A stretch of DNA of 25,358 nt from an uncultured Clostridia bacterium (GTDB taxonomy: Bacteria > Bacillota > Clostridia > Oscillospirales > Ruminococcaceae). The notes under the pieces are model-generated. The model saw only the letters and a program-made list of their open reading frames with translations, had not been told where the DNA came from and did not search any database. The stretch covers positions 1-25,358 of the forward strand of contig CAMVBT010000004.1 of assembly GCA_947165805.1 (NCBI GenBank), in the 5' to 3' direction. The position numbers and the translations under genes were made by a program. This document shows, piece after piece, positions 17,170 to 24,086 of the stretch. Numbering within the stretch: the first letter of the stretch is position 1; each line of letters opens with the position of its first letter.

Positions 17170-17838
17170 ATGAATTTAAGACACGAGATAAAGCACGAGA
17201 TAGACTACTCCGATATGCTAATACTGCGGCACAGACTGCGGGCTGTCGCATACCCCGACCCGCACGCCGTTGACGGTAAATACTTTATACGGAGCCTGTA
17301 TTTCGACGATCTGTCGGACAAAGCTCTGCGTGAAAAAATAAACGGTGCGCCGCTCCGCGAGAAATTCCGCATAAGGTACTATAACGGCGACACCTCGGTC
17401 ATTCATCTTGAAAAGAAAAGCAAGATAGACAGTCTCGGGAACAAGCAGAGCGCTCCGCTGACCCGCGAACAGGCGCAGTCGATAGTTGACGGCAGCATAG
17501 AATGGATGTATGAGTCGGAGCATAAGCTGATACGCGAGCTGTACTCGAAAATGCGCACACAGGGCATAGCACCGAAAACGATAGTTGACTACACCCGCGA
17601 ACCGTTCATCTACCCGGCGGGGAATGTCCGCGTAACGCTCGACTACAACATCAGGAGCGGTATGCGATGTACGGATTTTCTTGATCCCGACTGCGTGACA
17701 GTTCCGGTATCTGACTCTATGATACTCGAAGTCAAGTGGGACGGCTTCCTGCCCGACATAATACGCGACGCGGTGCATCTCACGGACACCCGCGAGGGCG
17801 CGTTCTCAAAATACGCGGCTTGCAGAATATATTGCTAA
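17170..17838 (+). CDS. VTC-domain (polyphosphate polymerase-like) protein
   Basis: A 222-residue soluble protein of the VTC domain family, whose eukaryotic member VTC4 makes polyphosphate in a tunnel lined by basic residues and a catalytic metal site. Visible hallmarks in order are RHEIKHEI at the N-terminus, IRSLYFDD, KFRIRYYNGD, HLEKKSK, ITLDYNIRSG-like sequence near residue 160 and MILEVKWDGFLP near 190. The length is typical of bacterial stand-alone members. The ATG at 17170 is preceded by AGAGGTG (17158-17164); a longer frame from 17140 lacks support. It starts a three-gene unit with DUF4956 and CotH, a neighbourhood seen widely in Clostridia. The true product of bacterial members in this setting is not established, so polyphosphate synthesis is an inference from the family. 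Confidence 0.88.
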   Translation: MNLRHEIKHEIDYSDMLILRHRLRAVAYPDPHAVDGKYFIRSLYFDDLSDKALREKINGAPLREKFRIRYYNGDTSVIHLEKKSKIDSLGNKQSAPLTREQAQSIVDGSIEWMYESEHKLIRELYSKMRTQGIAPKTIVDYTREPFIYPAGNVRVTLDYNIRSGMRCTDFLDPDCVTVPVSDSMILEVKWDGFLPDIIRDAVHLTDTREGAFSKYAACRIYC

Positions 17839-17859
17839 AAAATAAAGGAGTTCAATATT

Positions 17860-18531
17860 ATGACATTCAACGACATTTTCAAATCAAGCTTTTTGGAAAA
17901 CATCACAAGCGTGAGCATACTCGATATGGCTATCGCGCTTGTGCTCGCGTTCGGCATCGGTATGTTCATTTTTCTCGTCTATAAAAAGACTTATTCCGGC
18001 GTGATGTATTCATCGAGCTTCGGGACATCGCTTATCGCTATGACGATGATAACCACGGTAGTTATCCTCGCGGTGACGAGTAACGTCGTGCTTTCCCTCG
18101 GTATGGTCGGTGCGCTGTCCATCGTGCGTTTCCGCACCGCGATAAAGGAACCGCTCGATATAGCGTTCCTGTTCTGGTCTATCGGCGTCGGCATAGTCCT
18201 TGCGGCGGGAATGATACCGCTCGCGATAATCGGCAGCGTCATCATCGGTGTTATCCTGCTGGTGTTCGTGAACCGCAAATCCCACAAAAACCCGTACATC
18301 GTGGTTATCCGCTGCGACGGACACGATAGCGAGACAAAGGCGAAGTCCTTCCTCGACGGCAGGACCGACAGATGCGTAGTTAAGAGCAAGACCGCGCAGA
18401 AAGGCTTTGTTGAGCTGAATGTCGAGGTGCGCTTAAAGGACGACAACACCGATTTCGTGAATGCTCTCGCGGATATGGACGGCGTTCAGAGCGCGGTGCT
18501 TGTAAGCTACAACGGCGAATATATGGGTTAA
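17860..18531 (+). CDS. DUF4956 membrane protein
   Basis: A 223-residue integral membrane protein. Hydrophobic segments lie at about residues 20-42, 50-80 and 95-130, then a soluble C-terminal domain (about 135-223) with a ferredoxin-like alternation of strands and helices (NPYIVVIRCDG, GFVELNVEVRL, VQSAVLVSYNGEYMG). The loop GALSIVRFRTAIKEPLDIAFLFW between membrane segments is the family's most recognisable motif. DUF4956 has no established function but repeatedly accompanies VTC-domain and CotH genes, so it may anchor, gate or export the product of the VTC protein. AAAGGAG (17844-17850) is well placed, 21 bp after the VTC stop. Confidence 0.9.
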   Translation: MTFNDIFKSSFLENITSVSILDMAIALVLAFGIGMFIFLVYKKTYSGVMYSSSFGTSLIAMTMITTVVILAVTSNVVLSLGMVGALSIVRFRTAIKEPLDIAFLFWSIGVGIVLAAGMIPLAIIGSVIIGVILLVFVNRKSHKNPYIVVIRCDGHDSETKAKSFLDGRTDRCVVKSKTAQKGFVELNVEVRLKDDNTDFVNALADMDGVQSAVLVSYNGEYMG

Positions 18532-18543
18532 GGGCGTGAGACT

Positions 18544-20652
18544 ATGTCAACACACAGAAGCATAGACAAAATATGTATTGTCGCGGTGGTACTGACGCTT
18601 GTTATCGCCATACTTTTCTGCAACGGACAGGCGTTCGGCATTGAAGCGGCGGCGCATAATATCGGCTATGAGAACCGCCTTTTCGACAATTCCAGAGTCC
18701 ACACCCTCGACATCGTGATAGACGACTGGGATTCGTTCCTCTCGACCTGCGAGAGCGAGGAATACACGGTCTGCAGCGTGATAATAGACGGCGAAGCTGT
18801 CCGGAATGTCGGCATACGCGGCAAGGGCAACACCTCGCTGAGCTCCGTGAAGAACATGAACAGCAGCCGCTACAGCTTCAAGATCGAGTTCGACCAGTAC
18901 GACAGTACAAAGACATACCACGGGCTCGACAAGCTGTGCCTGAACAACATCATTCAGGACAACACCTATATGAAGGACTACATCGCCTACACGCTGATGA
19001 ATGAGTTCGGCGCGGACGCGCCGCTGTGCAGCTTCGTTTACCTCACGGTGAACGGCGAGGACTGGGGACTTTATCTCGCGGTCGAAGCCGTTGAGGACAC
19101 CTTCCTGCAGCGTAATTACGGCAACGACTACGGCGAGCTGTACAAGCCCGACAGTATGAGCTTCGGCGGCGGAGGTCCCGGAAACGGCAAGGATTTCAGC
19201 ATGACCGATTTCATCAAGGAAAATACCGATAACAGTGAAAGCTCCGACAGCGCGGAAAGTTCCGATCAGAGCGGCACGGCGTTCTCTGTGCCCGACTTCG
19301 GCGGTGAGATGCCGCAGTTCGACCCGAGCAATATGCCCGATGGCTTTGAACGCCCGGACAGCTCCGACAGCGAAACGACCTACAATAAAGAAAACCGCGG
19401 CTCCCGCGATAAAGGCGGTTTCGGCGGATTCGGAGGCGGCGGATTCGGAGGCTTCGGCGGCGGCTTCGGAATGGGCAGCGACGACGTCAAGCTCAAATAC
19501 ATCGACGACGACCCCGACAGCTACTCCAACATTTTCGGCAACGCCAAGACCGATGTGAGCAAGGCCGATAAAAAGCGCCTGATAAACGCGCTCAAGAACC
19601 TTTCCGAGCAGACGGACATCGAAAACACCGTCGATGTCGATGAGGTCATCAGATACTTCGTCGTTCATGAGTTCCTGCAAAACGGCGACAGCTACACAGG
19701 GCAGATGATACACAACTACTACCTGTACGAAAAGGACGGGCAGCTCTCGATGATACCGTGGGACTATAACCTCGCGTTCGGTTCGTTCAGCGGCTCCGAC
19801 GCGTCGTCGGTAGTCAACGCCCCGATAGACACGCCTGTTTCCGGCGGCATGAGCGACCGACCGATGATAGCGTGGATATTCGACAGTGAGGAATACACCG
19901 AGCTGTATCATGAGCTGTTCAGCGAGTTCATCAACAGCGTCGACCTCGGAAAGCTGATCGACGATACCGCGGCGCTGATAGACAGCTATGTGCAGAAGGA
20001 CCCGACGAAATTCTGCACCTATGAGGAATTTCAGAAGGGCGTGGCGGCTATAAAGTCGTTCTGCACGCTGCGCGCCGAGAGCGTCAAGGGGCAGCTCGAC
20101 GGCACTATCCCCTCGACCTCCGACGGGCAGAAAGCAGACAGCTCCGCGCTCATCGACACGGGCGATCTCGTTATCTCCGATATGGGCTCGATGAACAACG
20201 GCGGCGGATTCGGCGGCGGTGACAAGGGCGGATCCGGACGCGGCGGCAACAGCAGGAGCAAGACAGCTCCTTCCGACGAGCAGAGCGGAACGCAGGAAGC
20301 GGCCGGAGATATGTCAATGAGCTTCGACCCGTCGCAGTTCGGCGGCGGGAACTTCGGCGGGGGCAATATGCCCGAGGGCATTTCTCCTCCGGGCGGGCGC
20401 CCCGATGAAACGACGACTTCCGGGGATAGCGCCGAAGCCGCTTCACCGGAGCAGACCGACACTGACAAAACCAAGGAGAAGCCTGCCGGGAACAACGCTT
20501 CGGACAGACCCGGAGAACGGTCGCAGTCCGGCAGTTTCCCGCAGATGAACGGCGGCTCGCGGAGCGATGACAGCACAGGGCTTATCCTGCTCGGTGTGTC
20601 CGCGCTTTGCCTGATAGCCGGTATCGTATTTGCGGCGGTCTACAATAGATAA
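18544..20652 (+). CDS. CotH-family kinase, membrane-anchored with glycine-rich inserts
   Basis: A 702-residue extracytoplasmic protein. Residues 10-32 are an N-terminal signal or membrane helix. The CotH kinase domain spans about 50-500: strand region HTLDIVIDDWDSF, GIRGKGNTSL, NNIIQDNTYMKDYIAYTL, WGLYLAVEAVED and the metal-site motif IPWDYNLAFG (Asp407, Asn409). Spore CotH proteins are atypical protein kinases acting on coat proteins. Between about 200 and 320 the domain is split by a Ser/Asp-rich and Gly/Phe-rich insertion (GGFGGFGGGGFGGFGGG). The C-terminal third is Gly-, Ser- and Pro-rich with Gly-Phe repeats, ending in a membrane helix (about 677-698) and a short basic tail. The inserts and double anchoring suggest a cell-surface location rather than a coat protein. 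It follows DUF4956 by 12 bp. A role in sporulation or in surface attachment cannot be decided from sequence. Confidence 0.88.
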   Translation: MSTHRSIDKICIVAVVLTLVIAILFCNGQAFGIEAAAHNIGYENRLFDNSRVHTLDIVIDDWDSFLSTCESEEYTVCSVIIDGEAVRNVGIRGKGNTSLSSVKNMNSSRYSFKIEFDQYDSTKTYHGLDKLCLNNIIQDNTYMKDYIAYTLMNEFGADAPLCSFVYLTVNGEDWGLYLAVEAVEDTFLQRNYGNDYGELYKPDSMSFGGGGPGNGKDFSMTDFIKENTDNSESSDSAESSDQSGTAFSVPDFGGEMPQFDPSNMPDGFERPDSSDSETTYNKENRGSRDKGGFGGFGGGGFGGFGGGFGMGSDDVKLKYIDDDPDSYSNIFGNAKTDVSKADKKRLINALKNLSEQTDIENTVDVDEVIRYFVVHEFLQNGDSYTGQMIHNYYLYEKDGQLSMIPWDYNLAFGSFSGSDASSVVNAPIDTPVSGGMSDRPMIAWIFDSEEYTELYHELFSEFINSVDLGKLIDDTAALIDSYVQKDPTKFCTYEEFQKGVAAIKSFCTLRAESVKGQLDGTIPSTSDGQKADSSALIDTGDLVISDMGSMNNGGGFGGGDKGGSGRGGNSRSKTAPSDEQSGTQEAAGDMSMSFDPSQFGGGNFGGGNMPEGISPPGGRPDETTTSGDSAEAASPEQTDTDKTKEKPAGNNASDRPGERSQSGSFPQMNGGSRSDDSTGLILLGVSALCLIAGIVFAAVYNR

Positions 20653-20690
20653 ATAAAGGCACGGCGAATGATGTGTAACGGCAATACAGA

Positions 20691-20722
20691 GATCGGCAGG
20701 CAGTGCGTTGCCGATCGCCTGC
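20691..20722 (+). terminator. Possible terminator or alternative hairpin after the CotH gene
   Basis: GATCGGCA (20691-20698) pairs perfectly with TGCCGATC (20709-20716). GCAGGC, overlapping the first arm, can instead pair with GCCTGC just downstream. A T-rich stretch follows without a clean T tract. This is probably the 3' end of the VTC-DUF4956-CotH transcript. Confidence 0.4.
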
Positions 20723-20834
20723 TGCTTCTATATTTCGTGTATTAACCTGACGCGTGGTTTCGGAACATTTATTATCGACGTCGTATTGTTGATGAGAAAA
20801 GCGATCCGGGCGGCGCGTTTTTTATTTTTGGCTG

Positions 20835-20866
20835 TTGACAAATGAACGATATAGTATTATAATATC
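20835..20866 (+). promoter_or_regulatory. Consensus promoter of the MarR-MATE operon with overlapping inverted repeat
   Basis: TTGACA (20835-20840) and TATAAT (20858-20863) are both perfect consensus with a 17-bp spacer. GATAT (20848-20852) and ATATC (20862-20866) form an inverted repeat across the -10 box, a plausible site for repression by the MarR protein. Confidence 0.8.
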
Positions 20867-20897
20867 AATGTACGAAATCGGACAAAAGGAGCAGTCA

Positions 20898-21323
20898 ATG
20901 GAAAGCATAATACCGGAATTCATAAACATAGAAAGCACTATCGACGGACTGTACCGTGAAGCCGCGGTAAAGCTCTGTATAACCGATACCGAGCTTCGGA
21001 TACTTTATGTGATACTGATCGGGGGAGGCAGCTGCAACCAGAGCAGTCTTTACAGAAAGACGGGGATAACGAGATCGACCGTAAATTCCGCGCTTCATAA
21101 GATGCGGAATAAGGGGCTTGTCGGGCTGGAAAAGGGCGACGGAAGAAATGTCAGGGTGCTGCTCACCGACAGCGGGGAGGAGCTTGCCGCGAATACAGCT
21201 GGCCGTATCATAGCTGTCGAGAACGATATATTCGCGCAGTGGACGGATGCCGAAAAAGAGCAGTTTTTATCCTTCAACAGGCGCTATATGACAGAATTTG
21301 CCGAAAGGATAAAGGCGCTATGA
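20898..21323 (+). CDS. MarR-family transcriptional regulator
   Basis: A 141-residue protein with the MarR winged-helix layout: an N-terminal dimerisation helix (1-30), the DNA-binding core with recognition region NQSSLYRKTGITRSTVNSALHKMRNKGLV (about 50-78, cited here by its ends), and the wing GDGRNVRVLLTDSGEELA, where the conserved D-x-R becomes GDGRNVRV. A C-terminal helix completes the dimer interface. I chose the ATG at 20898 because AAAGGAG (20885-20891) sits 6 bp before it; upstream in-frame starts fall inside the promoter. The stop overlaps the MATE start (ATGA), so the regulator is very likely to control that exporter and itself, with release by a small ligand the pump removes. Confidence 0.9.
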   Translation: MESIIPEFINIESTIDGLYREAAVKLCITDTELRILYVILIGGGSCNQSSLYRKTGITRSTVNSALHKMRNKGLVGLEKGDGRNVRVLLTDSGEELAANTAGRIIAVENDIFAQWTDAEKEQFLSFNRRYMTEFAERIKAL

Positions 21324-22651
21324 AGATACAGTTATCGGATCACTTCACTTACGGCAGGCTCATACTTTTCACGCTCCCGTCGGTGGCAATGATGGTGTTC
21401 ACTTCCGTTTACGGCGTTGTTGACGGATTTTTCGTTTCCAACTATGTCGGGAAAACTCAGTTCGCTTCGATAAATCTGATAATACCTTTTCTGATGATAC
21501 TCGGCGCCGTAGGATTCATGATCGGCGCGGGAGGAAGCGCGCTTACCGCCAAGACGTTCGGCGAGGGCGACGCCCGGAAAGCGAACCGTATATTCTCGCT
21601 CCTTGTATATATCATTATCGGGACGGGCGCGGTATTCACGCTTCTCGGGCAGCTGCTGCTCGAGCCGGTATCGCGTTTCCTCGGTGCCTCGGAGGATATG
21701 CTGCCAAACTGCATCGCTTATGGCAGGATAATTCTGCTCTCTCTTGTTCCGTTCATGCTCCAGAATGTTTTTCAGAGCTTTCTGATAACCGCGGGAAAGC
21801 CGACTATGGGACTTGTGGTGACGATATCGGCGGGAGTTTCAAATATGCTCCTTGACTGGCTTTTCATGGCGGTATTCGGGTGGGGCATAACGGGAGCCGC
21901 CGCCGCTACCGCGATAGCACAGGGCGTGGGCGGTTTTGTGCCGCTGATATATTTCATTGTCCCGAACAAAAGCAGTCTGCGGCTCTGCCGGACAAGCATC
22001 GACAGAAGAGTGATATTAAAAGCCTGCACCAACGGTTCGTCGGAGTTCATGACGAACATCTCGATGTCGATAGTGAGCATGGTATATAACTTCCAGCTGA
22101 TGAACATAGCCGGAGAGGACGGAGTTTCCGCTTACGGCATCATCATGTACATCAATTTCATATTTATCGCGATATTCATAGGTTTTTCGATAGGCAGCGC
22201 GCCGATAGTCGGCTTTCACTACGGAGCCGGCGACACCGACGAGCTGAAAAATCTGTTCGGGAAAAGCGTCGTTATCATAGGAACTCTCGGGGCGTTTCTT
22301 ACCGTATCCGCGGAGCTCGCGGCAAGGCCCTTAGCTATGATATTTGTCGGCTATGACGCGGATCTGCTCGAAATGACGGTGCAGGGGCTCATGATATGCT
22401 CGCTGTCGTTCATACTTTGCGGCTTCTCGATATTCGGCTCGGGATTTTTCACGGCTCTCAACAACGGCCTTGTTTCGGCGGTGATATCGTTCTGCCGGAC
22501 GCTTGTATTTGAGATAATCGCCGTGCTTGTGCTGCCGCTGTTTTTCGGGATCATCGGGATATGGTCGGCTGTCGTGGCTACCGAAGTGCTCTCGGTCGCG
22601 CTGACCGTATTCTTCTTTGTATGCAACAGAAAAAAATACGGTTACGCTTAA
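21320..22651 (+). CDS. MATE-family multidrug/toxin exporter
   Basis: A 443-residue membrane transporter with about twelve hydrophobic segments in two homologous halves, the normal MATE size. Characteristic sequence includes the first-helix region RLILFTLPSVAMMVFTSVYGVVDGFFVSNYVG, cited here by its ends (about 11-42), GAGGSALTAKTFGEGD, LITAGKPTMG and, in the second half, GFSIGSAPIVGFHYGAGD. The family exports cationic drugs, dyes or metabolites in exchange for Na+ or H+. It is closest in feel to MepA-like proteins of Firmicutes. The ATG overlaps the MarR stop by 4 bp and so differs from a longer open frame starting at 21239. The substrate is unknown. No terminator is evident before the next promoter, 25 bp downstream. 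Confidence 0.92.
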   Translation: MKIQLSDHFTYGRLILFTLPSVAMMVFTSVYGVVDGFFVSNYVGKTQFASINLIIPFLMILGAVGFMIGAGGSALTAKTFGEGDARKANRIFSLLVYIIIGTGAVFTLLGQLLLEPVSRFLGASEDMLPNCIAYGRIILLSLVPFMLQNVFQSFLITAGKPTMGLVVTISAGVSNMLLDWLFMAVFGWGITGAAAATAIAQGVGGFVPLIYFIVPNKSSLRLCRTSIDRRVILKACTNGSSEFMTNISMSIVSMVYNFQLMNIAGEDGVSAYGIIMYINFIFIAIFIGFSIGSAPIVGFHYGAGDTDELKNLFGKSVVIIGTLGAFLTVSAELAARPLAMIFVGYDADLLEMTVQGLMICSLSFILCGFSIFGSGFFTALNNGLVSAVISFCRTLVFEIIAVLVLPLFFGIIGIWSAVVATEVLSVALTVFFFVCNRKKYGYA

Positions 22652-22676
22652 TATCCGGAAAAAATCAGCGGAAAAA

Positions 22677-22704
22677 TGTGACCTTTCGGTGCAGAACACC
22701 GTCT
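22677..22704 (+). promoter_or_regulatory. ECF-type promoter of the sigma factor operon
   Basis: TGTGACCT (22677-22684) and CCGTCT (22699-22704) are spaced 14 bp apart. ECF sigma factors typically read a -35 ending in AACC/GACC and a CGTC-like -10. The same pair occurs before the gene at 24087, which indicates autoregulation. The spacer contains CGGTG-CAGAA-CACCG, a perfect inverted repeat. Confidence 0.78.
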
Positions 22705-22747
22705 GTTATAGTGAAGAGAGATATTTTACACCAAGCGGAGGGACAAA

Positions 22748-23311
22748 ATGCAGGACGAACAGATAATAGAGCTGTATTTCGCGAGGAATGAAAGCGCGAT
22801 AGCCGAAACGGACATAAAATACGGCAGATACTGTCTTACAGTCGCAAACAATATACTTCGCAGCAGCGAGGACAGCGAGGAGTGCAAGAACGATACATAT
22901 ATGAAGACATGGAACATGATACCTCCGAAGAAGCCGGACAACCTGCGCGCGTTTCTCGGCAGGATAGCGAGAAATCTCGCGCTGGATATGTATGAGAAGA
23001 TGCACCGCAGAAAGCGCGACATAAACAGCACCGAAGCGATACTTGACGAGCTGGCCGAGGTGATACCCGACCCGAACAGCGATGTTGAGAAGATAAGCGA
23101 CGATTCGGAGCTGCGCGGCGCGATAAACGCGTTTCTCGGCACTCTGCCGGAGGACAGCCGAAAAATATTCGTTCGGCGCTACTGGTACGCGGGTTCCGTC
23201 GAGGAGATAGCGCAGGACTACGGTTTCGGGAAGAGCAAAGTGAAAATGAGCCTGCTCCGCACACGTGAGAAGCTCAGAGAATACCTTGAAAGCGAGGGGA
23301 TAGCGGTATGA
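22748..23311 (+). CDS. ECF-type RNA polymerase sigma factor
   Basis: A 187-residue sigma-70-family protein with only regions 2 and 4. Region 2 spans about 10-80 (YGRYCLTVANNIL, then YMKTWNMIP and FLGRIARNLALDMYEK for -10 recognition). An acidic linker follows, then region 4 (about 120-180), with LPEDSRKIFVRRYWY and the -35-binding helix-turn-helix SVEEIAQDYGFGKSKVKMSLLRTREKL, cited by its ends. The size is normal for ECF factors. GGAGGG (22737-22742) precedes the ATG. The stop overlaps the start of the anti-sigma-like gene (ATGA), so the two are translationally coupled and their products probably interact. Matching promoters identify this operon and the gene at 24087 as likely targets. Confidence 0.93.
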   Translation: MQDEQIIELYFARNESAIAETDIKYGRYCLTVANNILRSSEDSEECKNDTYMKTWNMIPPKKPDNLRAFLGRIARNLALDMYEKMHRRKRDINSTEAILDELAEVIPDPNSDVEKISDDSELRGAINAFLGTLPEDSRKIFVRRYWYAGSVEEIAQDYGFGKSKVKMSLLRTREKLREYLESEGIAV

Positions 23312-23976
23312 AGGAAATGAGGGTAATGCGCGCGATAGGCGATATCGACGATATTTATATAGATGAAGCCGCGCCGTCGGAAAAGAAGAAGGCGCTCCGC
23401 TTCACGGCATGGACGAAATACGCGGGAATAGCCGCGGCTGCCGTGCTTGTTGTCGGGATAGGGATATTCGTTTTGAACATGAATAACAGAATAGGTGTGA
23501 ACGAGCCGCCACAGACCGCGCCTTCCGCTCCGACAACGACTGCGACGGAAACAACGGACGAAGTACCCGATCTTGCACAGGCGGTAAGCCCCTTCGAGGA
23601 TTATGAGACACTTGAAGAAGCGGTAAAGGCTTCCGGCATAAAGATGTCCGTTCCCGACAGCGTCGGGGGCTTTACGGACAGAAGAGTTTCCGTGATATTC
23701 GGCGATCTGATCGATGTAACGTATCTGAACGGCTCCGGCGAAGACGAATACGTCATACGCAAGGCCAAAGGCACCGACGACCCGAGCGGCGATTATAACG
23801 AATACGCCGGAACAAAGGAAGCCGCAGTCGGAGACTATAAAGTCACGATGAAAGGAAACGGCGGCAAGATATCGCTCGCGGTATGGACCGACGGAACGTA
23901 TGCTTACTCCGTAATGGCGGTAAATTCGGGCATCACTCAGGCAGAAATGGAGGAGATAATAAAAAATGTAAAATAA
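23308..23976 (+). CDS. Membrane anti-sigma-like protein with DUF4367-like extracellular domain
   Basis: A 222-residue single-pass membrane protein. The cytoplasmic N-terminus (1-38) has GDIDDIYIDEAAPSEKKK, a pattern common in anti-sigma-like partners of Clostridia ECF factors; it lacks the HxxxCxxC zinc motif. The membrane helix is at 39-58, followed by a Pro/Thr-rich linker (65-90) and an extracellular domain (93-222). That domain contains DYETLEEAVKASGIKMSVPD, IRKAKGTDDPSGDYNEYAG and MKGNGGKISLAVWTDGTYAYS. It aligns along its whole length with residues 250-376 of the secreted protein encoded at 24087. It probably holds the sigma factor at the membrane and releases it on a signal sensed outside. 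The anti-sigma role is inferred from overlap with the sigma gene and topology. Confidence 0.85.
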   Translation: MKEMRVMRAIGDIDDIYIDEAAPSEKKKALRFTAWTKYAGIAAAAVLVVGIGIFVLNMNNRIGVNEPPQTAPSAPTTTATETTDEVPDLAQAVSPFEDYETLEEAVKASGIKMSVPDSVGGFTDRRVSVIFGDLIDVTYLNGSGEDEYVIRKAKGTDDPSGDYNEYAGTKEAAVGDYKVTMKGNGGKISLAVWTDGTYAYSVMAVNSGITQAEMEEIIKNVK

Positions 23977-23988
23977 TTTTCCGGAATA

Positions 23989-24015
23989 TGTGACCTCACG
24001 AAAAAAATGCCGTCT
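23989..24015 (+). promoter_or_regulatory. ECF-type promoter of the secreted cystatin-like gene
   Basis: TGTGACCT (23989-23996) and CCGTCT (24010-24015) are spaced 13 bp apart, followed by TTATAGGTGAA, close to the GTTATAGTGAA after the sigma operon promoter. It sits 13 bp after the anti-sigma-like stop. The 5' leader holds a small hairpin (GCAGT...ACTGC, about 24029-24044). Confidence 0.78.
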
Positions 24016-24086
24016 TTATAGGTGAAAGGCAGTAAAACCACTGCAAGATCAAATTCAGGATAATACATCAAAAGGAGAAAAACATC

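Noticed and set aside
19410..19490. Tandem DNA repeat
   Set aside because: The repetition is codon-level (Gly-Gly-Phe) within the CotH coding sequence, not an intergenic array; there are no CRISPR-like spacers.
18547..19911. 454-codon open frame on the minus strand
   Set aside because: It is antisense to the CotH gene and shows only Val/Ala/Glu-rich low-complexity sequence.
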